A stretch of 64,000 nt of DNA from Bauldia litoralis. GTDB lineage: Bacteria > Pseudomonadota > Alphaproteobacteria > Rhizobiales > Kaistiaceae. This document shows, piece after piece, positions 18,740 to 27,116 of the stretch. Numbering within the stretch: position 1 is the stretch's first letter; each line of letters begins with the position of its first letter. The DNA lies in NCBI RefSeq assembly GCF_900104485.1, contig NZ_FMXQ01000001.1, positions 1-64,000 on the forward strand, read 5' to 3'. A program made the translations under genes and the position numbers. The notes under the pieces were generated by a model. The model did not search any database. It was given only the letters and a program-made list of their open reading frames with translations, and was not told the origin of the DNA.

Positions 18740-19111
18740 CTAACCGTCGCCCAGATAAGACTTGACCGTCTCGAGGAATTTCACCACCGAGATCGGTTTC
18801 GACAGGTAGGCTTCACAACCGCCCTGGCGAATGCGTTCCTCATCGCCCTTCATCGCAAAGGCAGTTACCGCAATCACCGGAATCGACCGCAGGTCATCGT
18901 CCTCCTTGATCCACTTGGTCACTTCGAGGCCCGACACTTCGGGCAACTGGATGTCCATCAGGATCAAGTCCGGACGGTGCGTCCGGGCCAGATCGATTGC
19001 CTCGAGACCGTTGCGGGTCTCAATGATGCCGTAGCCGCTCGCCTCCAGCAGGTCGTGAAAGAGCTTCATGTTGAGCTCGTTGTCTTCCACGACGAGGACC
19101 GTCTTTGGCAT
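18740..19111 (-). CDS. divK: Single-domain response regulator DivK
   Basis: DivK is a 123-residue receiver protein without an output domain. It starts [24 protein letters not shown], has phospho-acceptor D53 in [13 protein letters not shown] and the conserved K in LSKPISV. In alphaproteobacteria DivK~P modulates DivL/CckA and so the CtrA phosphorelay, and it stimulates PleC/DivJ. It is the first gene of a divK-pleD operon. Two GANTC sites (19144-19148 and 19159-19163) lie in the 97 bp separating it from the divergent DUF3572 gene, suggesting CcrM-dependent, cell-cycle-timed transcription. Confidence 0.96.
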   Translation of the reverse strand: MPKTVLVVEDNELNMKLFHDLLEASGYGIIETRNGLEAIDLARTHRPDLILMDIQLPEVSGLEVTKWIKEDDDLRSIPVIAVTAFAMKGDEERIRQGGCEAYLSKPISVVKFLETVKSYLGDG

Positions 19112-19208
19112 GCGGTGGTTCCGGGTTTTCTGCGCCGCCCGCCGATTCTTGCGCCGGCGATTCTTATATGGTGTCAAATTAGCCGGGATTTCTTTCGGAA
19201 AGGGTAAT

Positions 19209-19517
19209 ATGCACAGGCGAGATTCATCGAAACCGGCGAAAATACTGGATCGGGAGGCTGCCGAAGCCGTTGCCGTGGCGGCCCTGTCCTTCCTGGTTTC
19301 GAGACCAGAGGACCTGTCCCGCTTCTTCGCCCTGACCGGCCTGGCGATCGACATGATCCGCCAGACGGCGACCGAACCGGGCTTTCTCGGCGGAGTGCTG
19401 GATTTCTACCTCGGCGACGACCGACTGCTGACCGATTTTGCCGCCGACGCCGGCATGCCACCGGAGAACGTCGCCGTCGCCCGCCATATGCTCGATCCCC
19501 ACGGATGGCAGGCATGA
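19209..19517 (+). CDS. DUF3572 family protein
   Basis: The 102-residue protein has a helical core ([27 protein letters not shown], then [35 protein letters not shown]) matching DUF3572. This family is found in alphaproteobacteria next to divK, as here. No catalytic residues or membrane segments are visible, and the function is unknown. It starts at an ATG after AGGGTAAT, divergent from divK. Its stop overlaps the next start (ATGA). Confidence 0.85.
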   Translation: MHRRDSSKPAKILDREAAEAVAVAALSFLVSRPEDLSRFFALTGLAIDMIRQTATEPGFLGGVLDFYLGDDRLLTDFAADAGMPPENVAVARHMLDPHGWQA

Positions 19518-20140
19518 AGACCATCCCCCTCAAGCTCGACGGCTATACCGACCTGCCGCCCGGCAAGCTCGCGAATATCGTGACGTATCTGGAGATGACA
19601 GCCCCGCCCCGGCTGGCCCCGCCGGCCGAAGCCGACGATCTGCGCCTGCGGCGGATGGAGGCGCCCGATCCCGACTGGTATCGCGAGGTTATCGGCCGGA
19701 TCGGCGCGGACTGGCTGTGGGTGCATATCCCGCTGATGCCTGCGCCCCAGCTTGCCGCCCTGGTCGCCAATCCGGCGGTCGAGATCTACGCCCTTGAGCG
19801 CGACCGCACGGTTGTCGGCATCGCCGAACTCGACCGGCGCACGCCGGGCGTGGTCGAGATCGTCATGTTCGGAGTGATGCCGGAGGCGGTTGGCACCGGC
19901 GCCGCCCATCGCCTGATGCAGGGCGTGCTTGCCGCGGCGTTCCGCGACGATACCCGGCGTGTCTGGCTGCATACCTGCACCCATGACCACCCGTCGGCGC
20001 TGCGCTTCTACCGCCGCGCCGGCTTCGTTCCCTACAAGCTGGGAATCGAGGTGATGGACGATCCGAGGGTGTCGGGCGCCATTGCCGAAACGACGGCGCC
20101 GCACATTCCCATCATCCGGCCGAAGCCGGAAAATCCCTAG
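19514..20140 (+). CDS. GNAT-family N-acetyltransferase
   Basis: The 208-residue protein carries a GNAT acetyltransferase fold. The acetyl-CoA region is degenerate (VEIVMFGVMPEAVGTGAAHRLMQGVL) but is followed by the family's LHTCTHDHPSALRFYRRAGF segment. The acceptor substrate is unknown. The ATG at 19514 overlaps the stop of the DUF3572 gene, indicating coupling. An ATG at 19505 is an alternative. It converges on fliJ, with the coding ends overlapping by 4 bp. Confidence 0.85.
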   Translation: MKTIPLKLDGYTDLPPGKLANIVTYLEMTAPPRLAPPAEADDLRLRRMEAPDPDWYREVIGRIGADWLWVHIPLMPAPQLAALVANPAVEIYALERDRTVVGIAELDRRTPGVVEIVMFGVMPEAVGTGAAHRLMQGVLAAAFRDDTRRVWLHTCTHDHPSALRFYRRAGFVPYKLGIEVMDDPRVSGAIAETTAPHIPIIRPKPENP

Positions 20141-20520
20141 CGGGCGTTGGCCGCGCGCGGCGGATGGTCGGGATCGGTGGCGCGATCCGCGGCGCCCCGT
20201 TCAGCCAGGGCCTCGATCTTGTCCAGTTCCTCGCTCGCTTCAGCGAATTCCGCGTTGGCCGAGGCCAGCTGTTCCTTCAGTTCGTCGGCCGAGGCCATCA
20301 GGTTGTCGCGCCGCGTCGCCGCCGCCTTGGCAAAGGTCGGATAGGCAAAATGGGTGACGTCACGGATGCCGCTCCGCTCCTGCTCGGCAGCGATCTGGTT
20401 GTCGAGATCGGTCGCCATTCGCTCGAATTCGGCGATCATCGTCTCGATCTGCGCCAACTGGCGGCGCTTCTCCTCAACCCTGAAACGCTTGAGCCGGATC
20501 AGGCTTTCACGCGACTTCAT
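20137..20520 (-). CDS. fliJ: Flagellar export chaperone FliJ
   Basis: The 127-residue, almost entirely alpha-helical protein begins MKSRESLIRLKRFRVEEKRRQLAQIE and continues as a coiled coil (MIAEFERMATDLDNQIAAEQERSG). The AHFAYP-type element typical of alphaproteobacterial FliJ follows (THFAYPTFAKAAATRRDNL). FliJ is the stalk-like subunit of the flagellar type III export ATPase complex. No other flagellar gene is in the window. It is divergent from ctrA, an arrangement seen in Rhizobiales, and the 453-bp intergenic region carries CtrA and CcrM motifs that may regulate it. Confidence 0.88.
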   Translation of the reverse strand: MKSRESLIRLKRFRVEEKRRQLAQIETMIAEFERMATDLDNQIAAEQERSGIRDVTHFAYPTFAKAAATRRDNLMASADELKEQLASANAEFAEASEELDKIEALAERGAADRATDPDHPPRAANAR

Positions 20521-20973
20521 TGACTGCACTCCCTCACGCATCGACATGCACACCACCCTGAATGAGCGGCATTCCTTATTGTCCGCCGCCACAAACGGGC
20601 GGCTTTCGGCCTCGGCCCGGGGCGCGAACCGCGGGCGTTGGTAACCTTTCGTTTACGTCTCGCGTTAATCATGACCGGGATGGCTTAATTCGGGGTAAAC
20701 CGAAGTCCGGTTGAAGCACCCGATTTCCGTGAGTCATGTGAATCAGTTAGCGGGATTTCTTCAACCCGGTTAACAAGATGTTAATCGATAGAATTGTCCA
20801 TAAAGTCAGTACAATGGACCGATTCACAAAGATTTCTCGTTAATTCGCTTGTGCAAGAGAATCAGACTTTGTTAACCAATGGCAGGTAGCGTGCGAATCG
20901 AGGTTAATCGTTCCTTGGTGCCCACGAGAGTCGCGGGTACGCCAAGTCCGAGGGGCAGGCCAGGGGGTGTGGC
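20521..20973. promoter_or_regulatory. ctrA/fliJ intergenic region with CtrA box and GANTC cluster
   Basis: This 453-bp gene-free region holds a complete CtrA consensus, TTAA-N7-TTAA, at 20770-20784. Further TTAA half sites lie at 20665, 20685, 20840, 20872 and 20904. Six GANTC sites, targets of the CcrM methylase, start at 20731, 20740, 20821, 20859, 20895 and 20928. Such sites mark the autoregulated, methylation-sensitive ctrA promoters in Caulobacter and Rhizobiales, and I infer the same control here. The section next to ctrA is AT-rich. Transcription starts cannot be placed from sequence alone. Confidence 0.8.
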
Positions 20974-21675
20974 ATGCGAGTTTTATTGATTGAAGACGAC
21001 AGCGCTACCGCGCAGAGCATCGAACTGATGCTCAAGTCGGAGAGTTTCAACGTCTACACCACGGACCTCGGCGAGGAGGGTGTCGATCTTGGAAAGCTCT
21101 ACGACTACGACATCATTCTTCTCGACCTGAACCTTCCGGACATGTCCGGCTACGAGGTTTTGCGGTCGCTACGGGTTTCCAAGGTAAAAACGCCGATTCT
21201 GATCCTCTCCGGCCTTGCCGGGATCGAGGACAAAGTCCGTGGCCTTGGATTCGGCGCCGATGACTACATGACCAAGCCGTTCCACAAGGACGAGTTGGTC
21301 GCGCGCATCCACGCGATTGTCCGCCGGTCCAAGGGCCACGCCCAATCCGTCATCACCACCGGTGACCTGACGGTCAACCTCGACACCAAGACGGTCGAGG
21401 TCAACGGCCAGCGCGTGCATCTGACCGGCAAGGAATACCAGATGCTGGAGCTGCTCTCGCTGCGCAAGGGCACGACCCTGACCAAGGAGATGTTCCTCAA
21501 CCATCTCTATGGCGGCATGGACGAGCCGGAGTTGAAGATCATCGACGTGTTCATCTGCAAGCTGAGGAAAAAGCTGGCAGCCGCCACCGGCGGACAGAAC
21601 TACATCGAGACCGTCTGGGGTCGTGGCTACGTGCTGCGCGAGCCGGACGAACACGAGATACGCGAAAGCGCCTGA
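20974..21675 (+). CDS. ctrA: Cell-cycle master regulator CtrA
   Basis: CtrA is an OmpR-family response regulator that controls replication, division and motility genes. The 233-residue protein has a receiver domain with D51 in [17 protein letters not shown], the conserved switch K in [11 protein letters not shown], and a C-terminal winged helix ([46 protein letters not shown]). It is activated through CckA-ChpT, and chpT lies 0.5 kb downstream. A strong terminator follows. The C-terminus ends in SA rather than the AA tail used for ClpXP degradation in Caulobacter, so turnover may differ. Confidence 0.97.
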   Translation: MRVLLIEDDSATAQSIELMLKSESFNVYTTDLGEEGVDLGKLYDYDIILLDLNLPDMSGYEVLRSLRVSKVKTPILILSGLAGIEDKVRGLGFGADDYMTKPFHKDELVARIHAIVRRSKGHAQSVITTGDLTVNLDTKTVEVNGQRVHLTGKEYQMLELLSLRKGTTLTKEMFLNHLYGGMDEPELKIIDVFICKLRKKLAAATGGQNYIETVWGRGYVLREPDEHEIRESA

Positions 21676-21707
21676 CCGTTTCCTCCCGTGGTGCCAACAA
21701 CAAGAAA

Positions 21708-21740
21708 AGCCCCGCTTCCTTCCGGCGGGGCTCTTTTTTT
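21708..21740 (+). terminator. Intrinsic terminator of ctrA
   Basis: An 8-bp stem AGCCCCGC/GCGGGGCT, with a 9-base loop, is followed by CTTTTTTT, 33 bp after the ctrA stop codon. Confidence 0.93.
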
Positions 21741-21759
21741 GGCCTCTCGCGATCCCGCG

Positions 21760-22125
21760 TCAGAGCAGGCCGATTTCCTGGAGCTTCGCCTCGACGATCT
21801 CGCGATTGAAGGGCTTGAGGAGATAGTCGTCGGCCCCTGCCCGCATCGCCCGCGTGATCTGGGCGACATCGTTCTCACTGGCGCAGAAGACGACGGTCGG
21901 CTTGTCGCCGCCGTCGCGCGCCCGCAGCGCGGCGACGAACTCGACGCCGCTGACGCCCGGCATGTTCCAGTCGACCAGGATCATGTCCGGCATGGTGCGC
22001 TGACAGACATCGAGGGCCTGGCCGCCATCTTCCGCCTCGGCCACGGTGAAGTCGAGTTCCTCGAAGATCCGGCGCGCGACTTTGCGCACGACGCTCGAGT
22101 CATCGATCACAAGGCATTGCTTCAT
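21760..22125 (-). CDS. CheY-like single-domain response regulator
   Basis: The 121-residue protein is a bare receiver domain. The acidic pair is DD (residues 8-9), the phospho-acceptor is D52 in ILVDWNMPGVSG, and the conserved lysine is in YLLKPFNREIV. The W after the acceptor (VDWNMPG) is typical of chemotaxis-type CheY relatives. It lies about 100 bp downstream of chpT on the same strand and may take phosphate from ChpT or a chemotaxis-like kinase. The target is unknown. It converges on ctrA across the terminator. Confidence 0.9.
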   Translation of the reverse strand: MKQCLVIDDSSVVRKVARRIFEELDFTVAEAEDGGQALDVCQRTMPDMILVDWNMPGVSGVEFVAALRARDGGDKPTVVFCASENDVAQITRAMRAGADDYLLKPFNREIVEAKLQEIGLL

Positions 22126-22223
22126 CGGCGTTTTTCCTCGGTGCCCGGGACAACGTATCGACCGTTTGGGTCGATACGCGCCGCGGCACGCGGCCCTATC
22201 AGCGGCAAGCTGACGGCGAAACC

Positions 22224-22904
22224 TTAAGAATCCGCTGAAACGTCCGGTTGTATTCCGGCCTCTGCCGGTACCGCGGTGATCACCACGTCCTCGCCGTCGA
22301 GACTGGCCGAGACCGTCATCCTGCAATTGCGGGCCAATGCGCCGGCATAATAAGCCTGCACCGACTGGGCATCGACGTCCGCGCCGTCGATGTCGCCGGG
22401 CACCAGGCGCTCGAAGGCTGCGGGAATCCGGGCCGTCGGCCCGACCGAACGCAGGGTGAAGCGCGGCGTGGCCGCCTCGCCTTCGATCACCACGCTGATC
22501 GAGCCGCCGCGCGGCACCGCGGCATTGGCGAGCAGGACGAGATTGAGCACCAGCTTGACCAGGTTCTTGGCCATCAGCACCCGCGGCGCCGACCAGGTGA
22601 AGTCGGCCTTTTCGCCTTCCATGTAGCCGGTGGCGACCTTTTCGGCGTCCGCCAGGTCGATCTCGGCGCCGGCCGAACCGGCCGCGCCGAAGGCAAGCCG
22701 CGCGAATTGCAGCTTTGCGGACCCCTGCCTGGCGCTGCGGCGAATGAGATCGAAGGCGAATTCCTTCATGTCCTCGCTGTTGTCCTCGTCGAGGACCTCG
22801 AGGCCATTGATGATGGCGCCGACCGGCGAGATGATGTCGTGGCAGACACGGCTGCAAAGCAGCGCGGCTAGATCGAGCGCTTCCAGTTCGGCCCGGTCGG
22901 TCAT
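22224..22904 (-). CDS. chpT: Histidine phosphotransferase ChpT
   Basis: ChpT passes phosphate from the hybrid kinase CckA to CtrA and CpdR. The 226-residue protein has the DHp-like N-terminal helix pair with phospho-acceptor H22 in LCSRVCHDIISPVGAIINGLE. A degenerate, ATPase-like C-terminal domain follows (NLVKLVLNLVLLANAAVPRGG) without the nucleotide-binding N/G boxes of true kinases. Its nearness to ctrA matches Rhizobiales synteny. The start at 22904 is the ATG just ahead of the conserved MTDRAELEALDLAALLCSR segment. Confidence 0.93.
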   Translation of the reverse strand: MTDRAELEALDLAALLCSRVCHDIISPVGAIINGLEVLDEDNSEDMKEFAFDLIRRSARQGSAKLQFARLAFGAAGSAGAEIDLADAEKVATGYMEGEKADFTWSAPRVLMAKNLVKLVLNLVLLANAAVPRGGSISVVIEGEAATPRFTLRSVGPTARIPAAFERLVPGDIDGADVDAQSVQAYYAGALARNCRMTVSASLDGEDVVITAVPAEAGIQPDVSADS

Positions 22905-23122
22905 CACGCCTCCGTTCTTTCTCTCGTCAATCCGAATCACGCCGGCCAACGGCCGGATTCGACCGATACACCGGTGGCGACAACCTGCCAACCGCGCCCG
23001 GCCAACGAAGCGACGCGCCGCTATCCCGCCAATTTTTGCAATAGACTTGGCCGTGCGGGACTGCGATTCGCCGCGCCGCTCCGAGGGGGCGGCGGCGACC
23101 AGTGGAAAACAGGGACCGACCG

Positions 23123-23797
23123 ATGATCGAGACACTGCGCCGGACCGGGTGCGCGGCCCTGCTGGGGCTGATGGCGATGGCTCTGCTGGCGACCGGCGAA
23201 GGCCAGGCCCAGACCGCCGCGCCGCAACCGGCGCCTGGAACCACGGTCTATCCGGCCCAACCGGGGACCGGCGATTATGAAGTCGTCTCGCCCGGACCGC
23301 CGACCCAGCAGCCGGCGACCTATGGGGCCGGCGAACTGATCGATGTCGGCCACGAATTCTTCGGTGAAGTTTCGCAAGGCCTTGCCAGCGTCGTCGAGCA
23401 CGCGATCGGCAATTATGGCCTGCCGAACGGCTATGTCGTTGGCCAGGAAGCGACCGGCGCCTTCGTCGGCGGCGCCCGCTATGGCGAGGGCATCCTTTAC
23501 ACGAAGAATGCCGGACAGCATCGCGTCTACTGGCAGGGCCCGTCGATCGGCCTCGATGTCGGGGCCAACGGCAACCGGGTGATGATGCTGATCTACAACC
23601 TGCCGGCGGTCGAATCGATCTACCAGCGCTACGTCGGCGTCAACGGCTCGGCCTATATCGTCGCCGGCCTCGGCATGACGGTCCTGTCGCGCCGCGGGGT
23701 CTACGTCGTGCCGATCGTTTCGGGCGTCGGCGCCAGGCTGGGCGTCAATTTCGGCTATCTGAAATTTACCGACCGACCGACCTGGAACCCGTTCTGA
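23123..23797 (+). CDS. eipA: EipA/DUF1134 envelope-integrity protein
   Basis: The 224-residue protein has a signal peptide (RTGCAALLGLMAMALLATGEGQAQ), a short Pro-rich linker and a DUF1134 domain (VVGQEATGAFVGGARYGEGILYTK, GLDVGANGNRVMMLIYNL). In Brucella, EipA is a small beta-barrel periplasmic protein needed for cell-envelope integrity. It is conserved in alphaproteobacteria and linked to CtrA-dependent control. The ATG at 23123 follows AGGGA. The 218-bp intergenic region shared with chpT has three GANTC sites (22934, 22956, 23065), in line with cell-cycle regulation. Confidence 0.85.
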   Translation: MIETLRRTGCAALLGLMAMALLATGEGQAQTAAPQPAPGTTVYPAQPGTGDYEVVSPGPPTQQPATYGAGELIDVGHEFFGEVSQGLASVVEHAIGNYGLPNGYVVGQEATGAFVGGARYGEGILYTKNAGQHRVYWQGPSIGLDVGANGNRVMMLIYNLPAVESIYQRYVGVNGSAYIVAGLGMTVLSRRGVYVVPIVSGVGARLGVNFGYLKFTDRPTWNPF

Positions 23798-23949
23798 CCG
23801 CGCTGTTGCGCCGCGGATGACGCACGTGTGACCGAGTGCATTGTTCGTGGTCAGGTGTTTTGGTTTAGGATAGGGGTAGCCCGGCTGGCGCCCGCGAGGG
23901 AGCTGTGCGACATGGCTCGGGCGACCGCGGTGGTTGGAGTCGAGGACCC

Positions 23950-25371
23950 TTGATTCAGGCGATCATGTATTTCGCGCTGGGCTTGCTGACGGCGGGCCTG
24001 CTGGCGCTCGCCATCGCGCCGGCGATCTGGCGTCGCGCCGACCGCCTTGCCCGCGCCCGGGTCGAAAGCGACCTGCCGCTGTCCCTGACCGAGATCCAGG
24101 CCGAGAAGGACCAGTTGCGCGCCGGCTTTGCCGTCTCGGCCCGGCGGCTGGAGATGAAGGTCGAGCAGCTCGAAGCCAACGCCAACGGCCAGTTGCTGGA
24201 GATCAGCCGCAGCCGGACCGAGATCGCCCGGCTCGAAGCCGACCGCAATGCCAAGGCAGAGACCATCGAAGCGCTGGAGGCCCGCGGCGCCGAACTGGTC
24301 AGCGAATTGCGGGCGGCTGAACTGCGGATCACCGAGGCGAACGCCGAGATTTCCAGGCGTGACAACAGCCTGGCCGAGCAGAAGGCTGCGATTACCGGCC
24401 TCGAAGCCGAACTCGCCAAGGCCCAGGTACTGACCGAAGAACAGAAGATGGAGTTGGTCGCCCGCGACACGACGATCGGCAACCTCAACGATTCGCTCGC
24501 CGCCTCCAAGGCGGCAGAGGCCCAGACAGGGCTTGCCCGCGACAAGCTGGCCGCTAGCCTGGCGGAAGAGCAGGCCGCCCACACGGCCGAAAAACGACGC
24601 GCGGCCGGGCTCGAGGCGCGGATCACGGCCTTCGAGGCCGAACGGGTCGACCGCCTGGCGACGCTCGAGCGCCGTGGCGGCGAGGTCAAGGCATTGCAGG
24701 CCGAACTGGCGGCCGAGCGGGTGCGCCGCGAAAGCATCGCCGCCGAGATCGCCCAGCTCGAAGCCGAGCGGACCGAGCGGTTGCGGGAACTGACCCGCCG
24801 CTCCGAGGAAGTCGAGTCGCTCAAGGCGACGCTCCAGCGCACCGCCGATAGCGCCGCCGAGGCAAGCGCCGCAGGCGGCGACGGCGACAATGTCAGCAAG
24901 GCGATCTCCGCGCTCGAGGTCGAGAAGCACGAACTCGCCGCCCGACTGGCCGCGCTCGAGGACGACCACGCCAGCTTGCGGGCCGAGAATGAAGAACTCC
25001 GGCAGACGAGCGGCGCCGACTGGGAAGCCCGGCGCACCGAAGACCAGCGCATCCGCGAAAAGCTCAGCGAAGTCGCCTCGACTGTCGTTGCCATGGCCAG
25101 GGCGGCCGAGCCGGCGCCCCCCCCTGCCCCCGCTCCGGTCGCGACCGAGGAAGCCGCTGCGCCGCACGGCAACGGCAATGGCGAGAGCGGAAACGGCCAT
25201 GGCGGAGCCGCCGCCAAGGGCGCGAGCGATGAGGGCGAGCAAGACGAAGGCGAGGCACCGCCCCGTCAGGCCGAAGGATCACGACCGGTGGCCCGGACCC
25301 TGGCGGAACGGATTCGCTCGCTTCAGCGCGCACCGGCCCGGCCGGACGCCGAGAGCGTCACGGATCATTGA
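23950..25371 (+). CDS. Membrane-anchored coiled-coil protein of unknown function
   Basis: The 473-residue product has one N-terminal transmembrane helix (IMYFALGLLTAGLLALAIAPAIW), and RRADRLARAR follows on the cytoplasmic side. A coiled coil extends from about residue 45 to 385, rich in Ala, Glu, Arg and Leu, with repeats such as EIARLEADRNAKAETIEALEA. The C-terminus is a low-complexity Pro/Ala and Gly/Asn region followed by a short basic tail. I chose the TTG at 23950, which has GAGGA upstream and puts the membrane helix at the extreme N-terminus. The function is unknown; an SMC-like or scaffold role is only suggested by shape. It overlaps the convergent DUF1194 gene by 14 bp. Confidence 0.75.
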   Translation: MIQAIMYFALGLLTAGLLALAIAPAIWRRADRLARARVESDLPLSLTEIQAEKDQLRAGFAVSARRLEMKVEQLEANANGQLLEISRSRTEIARLEADRNAKAETIEALEARGAELVSELRAAELRITEANAEISRRDNSLAEQKAAITGLEAELAKAQVLTEEQKMELVARDTTIGNLNDSLAASKAAEAQTGLARDKLAASLAEEQAAHTAEKRRAAGLEARITAFEAERVDRLATLERRGGEVKALQAELAAERVRRESIAAEIAQLEAERTERLRELTRRSEEVESLKATLQRTADSAAEASAAGGDGDNVSKAISALEVEKHELAARLAALEDDHASLRAENEELRQTSGADWEARRTEDQRIREKLSEVASTVVAMARAAEPAPPPAPAPVATEEAAAPHGNGNGESGNGHGGAAAKGASDEGEQDEGEAPPRQAEGSRPVARTLAERIRSLQRAPARPDAESVTDH

Positions 25372-26182
25372 GGATCCAGTTGCCGCGGTTCTTCTCGCCG
25401 ATCAGGCAGTCGATGCGACTGCCGGCAGCGGACTCCGCCACCTGCATCACCCGGGGCGGCAGGCCGGCAATCTCCAGCACCAGCTTGCGCCTGATCGCCT
25501 GACCGAACCCGTCGCGATCGCGGACCGGCACGATGAAGGCCCCCGGCCCGCCAATGACGCAATCCTCGAAATAGACGTCGAGATTGGGGATGCGGGCGCG
25601 ACCGGCGGCAATGCCCTCGCGGATCATCACTGGCAGGCCGTTGATGGCGATGCCCTTCCGCACCAGCGCATCGCGGGCCTCGACGACCGGCGCTCCCATG
25701 TTGTTCGGCCCGTCGCCGGAAACGTCGATCGCCCGCCGGAAGCCGCGCGCGCCACTTTGGGCGAATTGCGCGGCGGCGAATTCCAGCGCCGAGGAGATCG
25801 ACGTGCCGAAATGACGGCGGATGGGCAGGCGGTTGATGTCGCGGGCGAAGACGTCGGCGCTGTCGGCGTCCGCCACGATGCGCCACGGCACGACCAGCGC
25901 CTGGTGCTGCGTGCCGGCCCATTCGACATAGGAGACCGCGATCCGGCCATGCAGCCCGGTCTCGATCGCCCGGATGACGTCGGGATGGCGAAACGCGTCG
26001 ACATAGCCGTTGCGCTGAAGCTCGGCCTCGCCGCTGTCCATCGACCCGGACACATCGACGGCGAGCACCAGTTCGAGATCGACATCGACCTGCGCATGTA
26101 CAGGCAGGACGGAGCACACCACGACAGCCATCGCGCCGATGAACGCGGTCCTGATGGTATTCGGACTTCTCATACGGCGCAT
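25358..26182 (-). CDS. Secreted DUF1194 (von Willebrand A-like) protein
   Basis: The 274-residue protein has a signal peptide ending near VLPVHAQ and a vWA-like domain with an intact MIDAS start, LAVDVSGSMD. The later motifs IDVSGDGPNN and INGLPVMI are typical of DUF1194. The fold suggests metal-dependent protein binding in the periplasm, but no partner is known. An ATG at 26182 (GGACGG upstream) and another at 26173 are both possible. It is divergent from the following secreted protein gene. Confidence 0.82.
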   Translation of the reverse strand: MRRMRSPNTIRTAFIGAMAVVVCSVLPVHAQVDVDLELVLAVDVSGSMDSGEAELQRNGYVDAFRHPDVIRAIETGLHGRIAVSYVEWAGTQHQALVVPWRIVADADSADVFARDINRLPIRRHFGTSISSALEFAAAQFAQSGARGFRRAIDVSGDGPNNMGAPVVEARDALVRKGIAINGLPVMIREGIAAGRARIPNLDVYFEDCVIGGPGAFIVPVRDRDGFGQAIRRKLVLEIAGLPPRVMQVAESAAGSRIDCLIGEKNRGNWILNDP

Positions 26183-26344
26183 CCGTCCGCGATGTGAAAC
26201 GGCCCCGGAGTCCCCTGCCCGTACGATGGTAGCGCGCGCCACGACGCGGTCAAACGAAACCGTCCGCCACGGCGACATAGACTTTGACAGGGTCCGCCGT
26301 ACGTCGTTGACTGGCACCTGACGCCATCAAGCAAGGAAGAGCCG

Positions 26345-27103
26345 ATGTTCATGCGCCAGTCCCTGACGATCGCGATGCTGTCCATCGGCCTTGGCGCGGG
26401 CGGCGCGGCGCAGGCCGCGAATGGCTTCGATCCCCTCGCCTCATGCGCCGCGGCGCTCGGCGAGTCCAGCGAGATCCCCCCGGTCGCCATCGGCTTCTGG
26501 GCTTACGGTTTCCTTGATGCCGCCACCGGCGAGGCTCACATGGTGACGACCGAGCGGCTCGAGACGATGGTCGGCGCGCTGCGCGCCGAATGCCGCGCGG
26601 CCCCCGACATGCGCATGTACGATCTCGCCAACAAGCTGGCCGAGAGCCAGATCAAGAAGGAGCCGACGGTGGCGGACGCCGGACGGGCGCTGCTGTTGCG
26701 GTTCTTCGATCCGGCCGAAGACCTTCACGCCCTGACCCAGTCGCTGAGGCCGTCATCCGACGACGTCCGCACGGTCTATGCCGAGCCGCTGGCCAGCGCC
26801 CTGATCGCCAACTACGAGGAAATGTTCACCCCCGATGCGGTGATCGGCCCCAAGCCCGAGCACAAGCAGCTGCTCACCACCTTCACCACCACCGCCCGCC
26901 TCAAGGCCGGCGATCCAGTGCTGGACGAATTCCCCGGCGGCTACAAGGAAGTGCTGGAATTCTTCGTCAGCGACGTGCCGATCGGCCGCTTCAAGTTCGT
27001 CGAACAGGGCGAGACGCTGGGCCTCGCCTTCGACGGCCTGATCCATGTCAACGGCCACTGGGTGCTGATGCCCAAGCCGTGGCGCGTCCTTCCCGAACCG
27101 TAG
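26345..27103 (+). CDS. Secreted protein of unknown function
   Basis: The 252-residue product starts with a signal peptide (MRQSLTIAMLSIGLGAGGAAQA). It has an HdeA-like first half containing two cysteines (DPLASCAAAL and RAECRAAPDMRMYDLANKL) around GFWAYGFLDAATG. The remainder has no recognised domain, although LTTFTTTARLKAGDPVLDEFPGGYKEVL and INVNGHWV-like strands suggest a small alpha/beta fold. AGGAAGAG precedes the ATG at 26345. It converges on the Sel1-repeat gene, 13 bp away. I cannot name a function. Confidence 0.7.
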   Translation: MFMRQSLTIAMLSIGLGAGGAAQAANGFDPLASCAAALGESSEIPPVAIGFWAYGFLDAATGEAHMVTTERLETMVGALRAECRAAPDMRMYDLANKLAESQIKKEPTVADAGRALLLRFFDPAEDLHALTQSLRPSSDDVRTVYAEPLASALIANYEEMFTPDAVIGPKPEHKQLLTTFTTTARLKAGDPVLDEFPGGYKEVLEFFVSDVPIGRFKFVEQGETLGLAFDGLIHVNGHWVLMPKPWRVLPEP

Positions 27104-27116
27104 CGCGGACCGCCCC

